Shown: positions 42,317 through 50,760 of the stretch, one piece after another | Layout: the number at the start of each line of letters is the position of its first letter | Numbering within the stretch: position 1 is the stretch's first letter | DNA from: Armatimonadota bacterium | GTDB lineage: Bacteria > Armatimonadota > Zipacnadia > JAUWAU01 | NCBI GenBank assembly: GCA_030601885.1 | Contig: JAUWAU010000030.1 | Location: 1-64,000, forward strand | Direction of reading: 5' to 3' | DNA length: 64,000 nucleotides | Made by a program: the position numbers and the translations under genes | Notes under the pieces: generated by a model | Seen by the model: the letters and a program-made list of their open reading frames with translations, nothing else | The model's database searches: none | What the model was told of the DNA's origin: nothing

Positions 42317-42554
42317 CGGTCGGTACCTCGCCAACCCCCACGTGTTGATTGTGTGCCGCCCCTCCGGTCTGGAACGCAATGGAAGGCCCCGCCGGCGTTC
42401 GCAGGGAAATGACTCGAGACCAACGGAGCGCGCACACCATCGAACTATTTCGCTATGGGCAGTTGAATTACCTTTTTACCTTTTTTGGTGTGGGAGCCTT
42501 GCACATGAACGACGGTGCCGGGCCCGCACTCGCAACAAGGAGGGTCTTGTCATC

Positions 42555-45245
42555 ATGCACCTCATCTGTGTGGCGTTGATAGGTGCCCTGCTGGTCATTG
42601 CGGGTTCATCCGGCGCCAGTTGGGCCGAGGGTGAGCTCGTCGGGGCATGGGAGGCGGAGGACATTGCGGCTGCGGTTGGAGCCAAGGCCGAGACGCGCTT
42701 CGCGGCCGGGGCCTCGCAGGGCAGGTACGTCCTGCTCGACGGCCACGCCATGACTCGGGACGACCCTATCAGTGCCAGCGTGTCACTGTCCGTGGAGGCA
42801 GAGCGGGGCCACTACCTGCTCCGCGTGCGGGCGCTGTCCCACAGCAACGGAACTGACAGCTACTGGGTGATAGCGGATGAGGGGGCCCGGCAGCAAGTCG
42901 CCCCGCCGGCCACCAGCGAGTGGACGTGGCTGGAGACGGCCATTCGATTCAACTTCGACGGTGAGCACAGCATCGTCATCGGGGCGCGCGAGCCGACGCG
43001 TCTGGATCGCATCGAGCTGCTGCGAGCCACGCCGCGGCCGACGCTGCATCAGGTGTATTTGCTCGATCCCGAGCCCGACGGCCGTCGGCCGGTGTTCATC
43101 AACCCGCCTACCTTCCGCTGGCCCGACCTCGGTGAAGGCCTATACAGCATCGAGTTGAGCACGTCGGAGGATCTCTCCGATCCCGTGCGCTTCGAGAACA
43201 TCCAGGAGACGTTCTATCGGCCGTTGGAGGCGCTGGAGCCGGGCCGGTGGTACTGGCGTGTGCGTGGGGCGAACCCAAAGGCGCGAATCGAGGGCATGTC
43301 CTTTGAGCTTCCTGCTGATGTCGCACGTTGGCCTATCCCGCCGTGGGAGGAATCGCTGGCGAACGTGCCGCGGAAGCATCCGCGGCTGTGGATGCGGCCC
43401 GAGGACGTTCCACGGCTTCGGGAGATCGCCAACGGGCCGATGACAAACGACCTCGCCTCCTGGATCAGAGCCGCCGAAAGAGCCGTGGGAGCGGACCTGC
43501 CCGAGGGGCTCGTCACAGGAGAGAGCCCGGACCCGAGGCGCCAACGCACGCTCAAGCGCTGGGCGTCCATTGACTATTCTCGAGCTCTTGTCAGCCCTCT
43601 GGGCAATCTGGCCTTCGTGTATCTGCTCACTGAGAGGCAGGACTTCGCCGACGAGGCGCGGCGTCGCGCTGTGCTGGCCGCCGAGCTCGACCCAGAGGGC
43701 GACACCTCGCACTCCGTCTCGGACTTCGCCAGCTCCGCCATTGTCCTCAACTTGGCGCTCACCTACGATTATCTCCACGACGTGCTTACTGAGGACGAGA
43801 AGGCCGCCATCTGCACCGCCATCGAGGCCCGGTGTCGCATTGGGATGAAACGCTACATGCCCGCCCGGGAGCAGCGGCTGTTCGACGCGCACGGATGGCA
43901 GCATGTGATTCAGGACCTGACGGCCGGGGCGCTGGCGCTCTACGACGAGCTGCCGGATGCCGAGCGGTGGTTCGCGTGGAGCTTCAAGATGCACGTGGCG
44001 CTGTATCCCTGGTACGGGGAGGGAGACGGCGGATCGCAGGAGGGGGCGTCCTACTACGAGGGGACCAACATGCTCCAGAGCCTGCGGGCCGTTGGGCTGT
44101 TCGAGGCGGCGACGGGCGTCGATATCTCGCGCGGCCCCTGGTACCAGAACAACCCGTACTTCCTCATCTACGGGCATCCGCCCGGGTTTCCCCGGTCGCA
44201 GTTCGCGGATCATGGCGGCAGCGAATCGGTGCCGGGTGGGCGGCACAAGCTCGGGGCGCTGCTGCAGGCGGCGCGGACGGGGAATCCGTACGCGGTCGCC
44301 TACGCTGAGGCCATCGAGGGCGGATTTCCCGGAGGGCTGGCCAACCATCAGCGGCTGCTGTGGCATCCGCTGGAGCTTCCGAGGGCGAAGCCGCTCGGAG
44401 AGCTGCCGAAGGGGCGCGTGTTCCGCGACATCGGGGTGGCGTATCTGCACTCGGCCATTGATCGCCCCGACGACAACATCATGTTCGAGCTCCGGTCGAG
44501 CCCGTACGGCTCGTACAACCATGCCCACGCCGATCAGAACAGCTTGAACATCACCGCCTACGGCGAGCCGCTGATCCTCGACACCGGTTACTACACGGCC
44601 TACGGGGACGAGCACCACTACGGCTGGACGATCCACACGATGGCCCACAACACGATACTGGTGGATGGGAAGGGGCAGGCGGCGAGGAACGCGGATGCGT
44701 ATGGGGAGATCGCCGAGTTCGTCGTGGGCGACGGCTTTGCGTATCTTCTCGGCTCGTGTCCGAACGCCTACCACGAGGTGCAGCTCGATCAGTTTGATCG
44801 ACACGTGCTGTGGCTGGAGCCTGACACCTACGTGATCTACGACGTGCTGCGCGCGCCGGAGGCGCACCGCTTCGACTGGCTGCTGCATGCAGCCAACGAG
44901 ATGGACGTCAACGAGCCGGGGCGCACGGTGCACATCCGGGGCATCAAGGCGGAGGCCCGCGTGAGCTTCCTGCTGCCGGAGCGACTGGACTTCTCGCAGA
45001 CGGATCAGTTCAGCGTGGCGCCGGAGGCCTGGAGCCCGCGCCGCAAGGGGAAGAAGTATCCGAATCAGTGGCACCTGACGGCGTCAACGACGGAGCCGCA
45101 GAAGCAGGCTCGGTTCCTGGCGATTGTGCAGGTGTGCCGCGCCGGCAGCGCGGATGCTCTGCCGACGGCCGATGTCACGACCGAGGGCGATAAGATCGTC
45201 GTGAGTCTGTCAGACGGCCGGCGGGGGGCGTTGGTGGTGCGGTGA
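42555..45245 (+). CDS. Secreted heparinase II/III-like polysaccharide lyase with DUF4962 domain
   Basis: 896 residues. ATG 42555 has AAGGAGGG ten bases upstream and a signal peptide (LICVALIGALLVIAGSSGAS, cleavage near SWA/EG). Residues 30-160 are a jelly-roll-like domain, 165-270 a fibronectin-like DUF4962 start (PPTFRWPDLGEGLYSIELST), 290-620 an alpha toroid with the HGWQHVIQDL and GGSQEGASYYEGTNM motifs, and 650-860 the heparinase II/III beta-sandwich with SYNHAHADQNSLNITAYGEP and LDTGYY. These are the catalytic and metal-site regions of PL12/PL15/PL21-type lyases. The glycan is unknown (alginate or glycosaminoglycan-like uronic acids). First of five large secreted proteins. Confidence 0.8.
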   Translation: MHLICVALIGALLVIAGSSGASWAEGELVGAWEAEDIAAAVGAKAETRFAAGASQGRYVLLDGHAMTRDDPISASVSLSVEAERGHYLLRVRALSHSNGTDSYWVIADEGARQQVAPPATSEWTWLETAIRFNFDGEHSIVIGAREPTRLDRIELLRATPRPTLHQVYLLDPEPDGRRPVFINPPTFRWPDLGEGLYSIELSTSEDLSDPVRFENIQETFYRPLEALEPGRWYWRVRGANPKARIEGMSFELPADVARWPIPPWEESLANVPRKHPRLWMRPEDVPRLREIANGPMTNDLASWIRAAERAVGADLPEGLVTGESPDPRRQRTLKRWASIDYSRALVSPLGNLAFVYLLTERQDFADEARRRAVLAAELDPEGDTSHSVSDFASSAIVLNLALTYDYLHDVLTEDEKAAICTAIEARCRIGMKRYMPAREQRLFDAHGWQHVIQDLTAGALALYDELPDAERWFAWSFKMHVALYPWYGEGDGGSQEGASYYEGTNMLQSLRAVGLFEAATGVDISRGPWYQNNPYFLIYGHPPGFPRSQFADHGGSESVPGGRHKLGALLQAARTGNPYAVAYAEAIEGGFPGGLANHQRLLWHPLELPRAKPLGELPKGRVFRDIGVAYLHSAIDRPDDNIMFELRSSPYGSYNHAHADQNSLNITAYGEPLILDTGYYTAYGDEHHYGWTIHTMAHNTILVDGKGQAARNADAYGEIAEFVVGDGFAYLLGSCPNAYHEVQLDQFDRHVLWLEPDTYVIYDVLRAPEAHRFDWLLHAANEMDVNEPGRTVHIRGIKAEARVSFLLPERLDFSQTDQFSVAPEAWSPRRKGKKYPNQWHLTASTTEPQKQARFLAIVQVCRAGSADALPTADVTTEGDKIVVSLSDGRRGALVVR

Positions 45246-45322
45246 GTCAGAAGCAGGGGAAAGGGTTAAGGGTGAAGGGCCAAGCCCAAGGCCGTCAACG
45301 TGATTTGAGGGAGGCGAAGGTG

Positions 45323-48300
45323 ATGTCGTCGAGCGCAAAATGTGCAATTATCGCTGCGGTTGTCCTGATGTCAGGAGTGGGCGCTCATGCCCAGTGGCTT
45401 CCCGACTATGCGGCGAATGGGTCGGCGGAGGAGGACGTGAACCGGGACGGGATGCCGGATGGGTGGGCGGCCAACTCGTACCGGTCGCCGGCGGAGACGG
45501 CGTGGGACAAGGAGGTGGCGCATACAGGCGCTGCGTCGATGCGCGTCGCGGATTCGAAGCATCCCACCGAGGACGCCTGGAACGCGAACGCCGGGCGCTG
45601 GCTGTCACGCGACCGCAAGGCAGTGACGGCGGGGCAGGAGTACACGCTGCGGGCGTTTGTGAAGGCGAAGGGTGTGACCGGGCGGGCGACGATTGCCATC
45701 GCTTGGTTCAAGGGCAACTCGTGGGTGGCGGAAAACCACTCTGATCCTGTGACCGGCGATACCGACTGGCGCGAGGTCACGCTCTCAGCGACGGCTCCGG
45801 AGGGCGCGGATACCTCGGCCATCTATCTGTGCCTCAGCGCGAGCAAAGGTACGGTGTGGTTCGATGATGTGTGCATGGTTGAGGGAGAAGAGCTCCCGCG
45901 CGAGTACCGGCCGCTTGATATGCGCGAGGCAGCGAACACCGGCTTCCGCGACGAGGTCGCGGGCGATGGGCGCGGCGGCTGGACCGATCAGGGCGACAAT
46001 GACGCGCGGAACATCCCGCTGGGGAAGCAGTCCTGGCGCGGCGTGCCCTTCGAGATCATCGATCCGAAAACGAACGACGCCAAGTCGTGCATCGTCCTGC
46101 GCGGCACCGGCCGCGAGGACTTCCCCGAGGCCGCGAGCCTCAAGGTAGGGGAGAGCTGCGACGTCGTCTACTTCCTCCACAACTGCGCCTGGGCAAGTCG
46201 CGCCCAAGGGCCCGTCGCGCGTTACACCGTGATCTACGCCGACGGCTCGCGCGAGCAGATTGAGCTGCGCAGCGGGCGCGAGATGGTTGACTGGTGGAAT
46301 CCGGAAGACACGAAGGAGAGCGCCGTCGGCTGGCGCGGCTCTAATGCCCAGAGTCGATCGGTCGGGCTGAGCATCTTTCCGTGGCGCAATCCCAGGCCGC
46401 AGAGCGCCATCGAGAGCATTCGCTTCTCGAAAGGGGGTGGAGACGCCGTGCCCATTCTCGTCGCTGCAACCATTGCCAATGGTCCGCCAGTACTCGCAGA
46501 AGCTCCGCTGCCGCTGGAGTTCACCGACACGAGCGAGTGGTATCCGTTCGAGTTCGCGCTGGACGATCCGACGCTGGAGGAGATCGACCTCAGCTTCCTG
46601 CACGACCCGCCCGCCGGCAAGCACGGCTTCGTCACCGTGGGCCCGGATGGCCACCTGCAGTTCGAGGACAGCACGCCGGCACGGTTCTTTGGCGTGGATA
46701 TAGGCGGGGCGAACGCCTGCCCGACGAAGCAGGTTGCCGAGACGACGGCCGCACGGCTGGCGCGGGTGGGCATCAACATGGTGCGGCTGCACGCCGTCGA
46801 TGCGGGGTACGCGCGGCTCATCGACTACGAGCGCGGCGACAGCCGACACCTGAACGCGGAGGCGCTCGATCGGTACGACTACTTCGTGGCGGAGCTGAAG
46901 AAGCACGGAATCTACTGCTACTTCGACCTGCTCGACTACCGGAAGTTCATGGATGCGGACGGGGTCAAGGAGGCTTCCAAGTTCGAGCGCCCGTGGACGA
47001 ATTCGATCAAGGGCGCGAGCTGCTACGACGCGCGGATGATCGAGCTGCAGAGGGAGTACGCCACGCAGCTCCTCACGCACCGGAACCCGTACACGGGCAA
47101 TCGGTACGTGGACGAGCCGGCGATGGCGCTGCTCGAGATAACGAACGAGAACTCCGTCTTCTACATGTCCAACACGCAGTTGACGCTGCCTGCATACTTC
47201 GACGATCTGCGCAAGCGCTGGAATGCGTGGCTGGTGGAGCGGCACGGAGGGCGCACCGGCCTTGCCAAGGCATGGACGAATGCCGCCGGAGAGTGCGCCC
47301 TGCTGGCTGACGAGGACCCGGCGAAGGGCACGGTGCTGTTTCCGCTGCGGCACCTGTATGCGGACCTCTCGGAGGCCCCCTACGTGGGCGAGAAGAGTCC
47401 GGCGCGGCTGAATGCGATGACGCGCTTTCTGTACCAGGTGACGGTGGCCTACTACACGGAGATGCGGACGCATCTGCGCACCATCGGCGTGCGCATCCCG
47501 ATCACGGGGACGAACCAGGACTTCAGCGACGCGAGCAACTTCGCCAACTACGAGTGCGACTTCATGTCGCGGAACAACTACTGGTGCCATCCCAATGTGC
47601 GGGCGAAGCCGTTCTTCACGTTCCGCAATGAGTCGCTCTTGGGCTCCGATGTACTGTCCGTGGCCAACCCGATCGCCAACATCGCCTCGAGCACGGCGGC
47701 GGGGAAGCCGATGGTGGTGCCCGAGTTCAACTTCCCCTGGCCGAACGAGTACCGCGCCGAGGCGCTGCCGCTGATGGCGTGCTACGCGAGGCTGCAGGGC
47801 TGGGACGGGCTGATCGTGCACTCGTACTCGCCGGGGGAGGGGACGCTGAGCCACTTCCGGTTTCAGTCCGATCCGGTGCGCTGGGGGCAGATCCCGCTGG
47901 CGGCGCTGATCTTCCTGCGAGGGGATATCGCGACGGCGCGCACCACGGTGCACGTGGGGCACTCGACCGCCGACATCTTCGCCGCGCGACCGAGGCGCAC
48001 GTCGGACGAGTACTGCCCGTATCGGTACCTGCCGTACATCTCGAAGGTGCGGAACGCGTACTTCGAGCGGGAGTATACCGGGGACGCGGAGGCGGTGATC
48101 TCGTCGGGTCATTCGGCGGCCGGGTCGTACGCGAAGGCGAAGCGGGCGATCGTGTTCGCCGATAGTCCGTTCGCCGACGAGGGGGCCTCGGAGCACACAC
48201 GTGCGACCTCGGCGCTGGCGACGGTGCCGGCGCTGGGCGCTGCGGAGGTCCGCGAGCCGCTGCAGCTCGTCTTCAAGGACTTCATGTGGCCCGAGCGCAC

Positions 48301-49027
48301 GGCGACGGTCGAAGCGGATACGCTTCTCGATATCGCCTCGCTGCCGGAAGAGACGAAGCCCTTCGGGACGACGGCCGATGGCAAGCAGGGCCTCGGGTTC
48401 ATCGGCCGCCGCTTCTGCATTGCGCCCCACGTGAGCGCGCTGCAGGAGCTCGATCCGACGTGGCCGCACCGGCTGTATCTGGCTGCAGCAGCGCACTGGA
48501 AGCTGCCGGGCGGCGGCGATCCCGCTGAGGCAGGGAGGGCGTTCCGCAGCGATACGGGGCAGCTTGTCCTGAATCGAGAGGCCGGCGTGTTCACGGCGAA
48601 CGCGCTGCGACTGCGCGGCGCCGTCGGTTTTCTGGGCGAGGCCGGGCCGATCACGCTTGGCAGCGTGACGGTGACGTGCCGCACGCCCTTTGCTGCCATC
48701 ACGCTCATATCGCTCGATGCCCAGCCCATCGAGTCGTCGGCACGTCTGCTCCTGACGGCCGTGGCCCGGGCGGAGAACACCGGCCAGGCCTTTGATCGGA
48801 ATCGCACCCGCACTCCCGAGACGGGCCGTGCGCCGGTCATCGCTGAGCCGGTGGACTGCGACGTTGAGCTGCGAGGTCAAACGGAGCTGCGGGCGTGGAG
48901 CCTGACGCCGAGGGGAGAGAAGAAGGTGGAGGTTCTGCTGCAGCGAGATGGTGCGGTGTTTCGGCTGAATACGCGTGGGGCCCGGAGTCCGTGGGTGTTG
49001 GTGGAAAAGGCGGTGGGTGGTGGTTAG
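45323..49027 (+). CDS. Large secreted glycoside hydrolase (GH5/GH-A clan type) with N-terminal carbohydrate-binding domain
   Basis: 1234 residues. ATG 45323 (GAGGGAGGCGAAGG upstream) gives a signal peptide AKCAIIAAVVLMSGVGAHAQ; the frame extends to 45242 but that part is repeat-like. Residues 25-195 look like a CBM4/9 jelly roll (NGSAEEDVNRDGMPDGW, TVWFDDVCMVEGEE). A second beta domain follows, then a TIM barrel (about 460-870) with RVGINMVRLHAVD, LEITNENSVFYMS (acid/base Glu after Asn, as in clan GH-A) and MVVPEFNFPWPNEY (candidate nucleophile). The last 300 residues are beta domains. Exact family and substrate cannot be named. It starts 77 bases after the lyase-like gene. Confidence 0.7.
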   Translation: MSSSAKCAIIAAVVLMSGVGAHAQWLPDYAANGSAEEDVNRDGMPDGWAANSYRSPAETAWDKEVAHTGAASMRVADSKHPTEDAWNANAGRWLSRDRKAVTAGQEYTLRAFVKAKGVTGRATIAIAWFKGNSWVAENHSDPVTGDTDWREVTLSATAPEGADTSAIYLCLSASKGTVWFDDVCMVEGEELPREYRPLDMREAANTGFRDEVAGDGRGGWTDQGDNDARNIPLGKQSWRGVPFEIIDPKTNDAKSCIVLRGTGREDFPEAASLKVGESCDVVYFLHNCAWASRAQGPVARYTVIYADGSREQIELRSGREMVDWWNPEDTKESAVGWRGSNAQSRSVGLSIFPWRNPRPQSAIESIRFSKGGGDAVPILVAATIANGPPVLAEAPLPLEFTDTSEWYPFEFALDDPTLEEIDLSFLHDPPAGKHGFVTVGPDGHLQFEDSTPARFFGVDIGGANACPTKQVAETTAARLARVGINMVRLHAVDAGYARLIDYERGDSRHLNAEALDRYDYFVAELKKHGIYCYFDLLDYRKFMDADGVKEASKFERPWTNSIKGASCYDARMIELQREYATQLLTHRNPYTGNRYVDEPAMALLEITNENSVFYMSNTQLTLPAYFDDLRKRWNAWLVERHGGRTGLAKAWTNAAGECALLADEDPAKGTVLFPLRHLYADLSEAPYVGEKSPARLNAMTRFLYQVTVAYYTEMRTHLRTIGVRIPITGTNQDFSDASNFANYECDFMSRNNYWCHPNVRAKPFFTFRNESLLGSDVLSVANPIANIASSTAAGKPMVVPEFNFPWPNEYRAEALPLMACYARLQGWDGLIVHSYSPGEGTLSHFRFQSDPVRWGQIPLAALIFLRGDIATARTTVHVGHSTADIFAARPRRTSDEYCPYRYLPYISKVRNAYFEREYTGDAEAVISSGHSAAGSYAKAKRAIVFADSPFADEGASEHTRATSALATVPALGAAEVREPLQLVFKDFMWPERTATVEADTLLDIASLPEETKPFGTTADGKQGLGFIGRRFCIAPHVSALQELDPTWPHRLYLAAAAHWKLPGGGDPAEAGRAFRSDTGQLVLNREAGVFTANALRLRGAVGFLGEAGPITLGSVTVTCRTPFAAITLISLDAQPIESSARLLLTAVARAENTGQAFDRNRTRTPETGRAPVIAEPVDCDVELRGQTELRAWSLTPRGEKKVEVLLQRDGAVFRLNTRGARSPWVLVEKAVGGG

Positions 49028-49041
49028 TGAACGGCTTGGAC

Positions 49042-49116
49042 GGCAAAGGCGGCGGGGGACGGTCGCCGACGCGCGAAAGCCGCTATGGCGACGGCGCGAG
49101 CCCCCGCCCTACAATA
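49042..49116. repeat. Palindromic repeat A, intergenic copy
   Basis: Starts GGCAAAGGCGGCGGGGGACG and ends GAGCCCCCGCCCTACAATA. It is the reverse complement of the copy inside the gene at 29805-32303 with about one mismatch in 66 bases. It separates the glycoside hydrolase from the polygalacturonase-like gene. Confidence 0.8.
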
Positions 49117-49148
49117 GAGGCAAGGACAAAGTGCAGTCGATTACGGTC

Positions 49149-50702
49149 ATGAAAGGCCTGGCATGGCTCATTGTGTTGTCGGCCGTGACGGCGATCTTCC
49201 GGGGCACTTCGGCCGGGGAGGAGGGAGCGGCGTTGGTCTCGATGGCTGGTTCGTCTGTTGTCGCCCATCCGCTCGTGCCGACGGCACGGGCGAGCAGCGA
49301 GTACTCGCTGAGCGTGGGGACGACTCCGATTCCGGTCCAGGAGTTCAAGGACATCCACTACGCGCACTTCTCGTTTGCTGGGCGGGCGGAGCTGAGGGTG
49401 AGCGTGGGGGAGCGGATCGCGAAGTGGTCGGTCAGTCCGAGGCGCTACGAAGTGCCCGGAAGAATTGAGGGCGAGGAGCTTCTGCTCTCGATCTCCCAGC
49501 CGAGGAAGCTTGTCGTGCGGGTCAACGATCGGGATCGGCTGTTTGTTTTCGCGGACCCCCTGGAGGCGGATCCGCCGAGGCCGGGCGATCCCGGCGTTGT
49601 GAGTGTCCTGGACTTCGGGGTTGACAACGCCGGCCAGACGATGGAGACGGTCCGGATCCAGGCAGCGATAGCAGCCCTTCCGGAGAATGGCACTCTGTAT
49701 TTCCCGGCGGGCATCTACCTCACGGGCACCCTCACCCTCAAGAGCAACATGACGCTGTACCTGGCCGGCGGGTGTCTGATACAGGGCTCCGGGAACGTGG
49801 AGGACTACACCGCGCACGAGAACGACCGAAGGAAAAGCCCGGGGAGACTGCTGCTGATTGACCGGGCCGAGAACGTGACGATCAAGGGGCGGGGCGCCGT
49901 GGACGCCAACGGCGGCGTCCTGCGCAGGGAGCACGATCGCCGAGGCCGGGCGCTGCTCATTCGAAACAGTCGCGACGTCCTGGTGCAGGGGGTTATCCTG
50001 AGGGACTCGCCGTCGTGGAACACGCACGTTCTCGGCTGCGAGAGGGTGACGCTGCGGAACGTGAAGCTGCTCAGTGACCTGGAGCTGTCGAACACCGACG
50101 GCTTCGACCTGGACGCCTCGTCGCACGTGGTGGTCGAGGACTGCTTCGCGTACTGCAGTGACGACGCTGCGGTGATCAAATGCGCCGGCTACGACGAGAT
50201 CTATCGGGACGTGGAGGACGTCGTCGTGCGGGGCAACGTGTTCCTCACCAAGAAATCGGCGCTCAAAGTGGGAACTGAGAGCCGGACGGCTGAGATGAAG
50301 GATATCACCTTCGAGGGCAACGACGTGCTGATGTGCGACCGGGGCATGTCGCTGTACTGCAACGATGGGGCCACGTACTCCGACATCCGCTTCATCAACA
50401 ACCGATTCGAGGAGTGCTATCCGGACAGGGACCAGTGCCTGCTGGATTTCGACATCAGGGATCGCGAGGGCAAGGGGCACATACGCGACGTGCTGGTGCG
50501 GGACTGCGTGGCCGACATTCATTGGCCGAACAAGTCAACGTTTCGCGGCCACGACGCCGAGCATATCGTCTCGGACGTCCGCTTCGAGAATTTCATGATC
50601 GCCGGAAGGCTGTGTCGCAGCGCGGAGGAGGCGGATCTTCTCATCGTGCAGCATGCCCGGGGGATCACCTTCTCCGTGAGCGAGGGGCGGGAAGGGCAAT
50701 GA
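49149..50702 (+). CDS. Secreted GH28-like polygalacturonase family protein
   Basis: 517 residues from ATG 49149 with a signal peptide (GLAWLIVLSAVTAIFRGTSA). Residues 30-145 are a beta-sandwich cap; VVSVLDFGVDNAGQTMETVR then opens a right-handed beta-helix. The GH28 active-site strand pattern is clear: LSNTDGFDLDASSHVVVEDC and YCSDDAAVIKCAG supply NTDGxD and the DD pair. KSALKVGTESRTAEM is close to the G-H-G / R-x-K region, although the usual catalytic-region His is replaced (KVGTES). Likely hydrolyses galacturonan or a related chain outside the cytoplasm. Confidence 0.8.
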   Translation: MKGLAWLIVLSAVTAIFRGTSAGEEGAALVSMAGSSVVAHPLVPTARASSEYSLSVGTTPIPVQEFKDIHYAHFSFAGRAELRVSVGERIAKWSVSPRRYEVPGRIEGEELLLSISQPRKLVVRVNDRDRLFVFADPLEADPPRPGDPGVVSVLDFGVDNAGQTMETVRIQAAIAALPENGTLYFPAGIYLTGTLTLKSNMTLYLAGGCLIQGSGNVEDYTAHENDRRKSPGRLLLIDRAENVTIKGRGAVDANGGVLRREHDRRGRALLIRNSRDVLVQGVILRDSPSWNTHVLGCERVTLRNVKLLSDLELSNTDGFDLDASSHVVVEDCFAYCSDDAAVIKCAGYDEIYRDVEDVVVRGNVFLTKKSALKVGTESRTAEMKDITFEGNDVLMCDRGMSLYCNDGATYSDIRFINNRFEECYPDRDQCLLDFDIRDREGKGHIRDVLVRDCVADIHWPNKSTFRGHDAEHIVSDVRFENFMIAGRLCRSAEEADLLIVQHARGITFSVSEGREGQ

Positions 50703-50760
50703 AGACGAGTGCCTCACGACGAGCATTCATCGACTGCCATGCGCATGGGAGGTGAGGTGC

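Noticed and set aside
45785..48880. 1031-codon minus-strand frame
   Set aside because: Antisense shadow of the large glycoside hydrolase gene caused by high GC.
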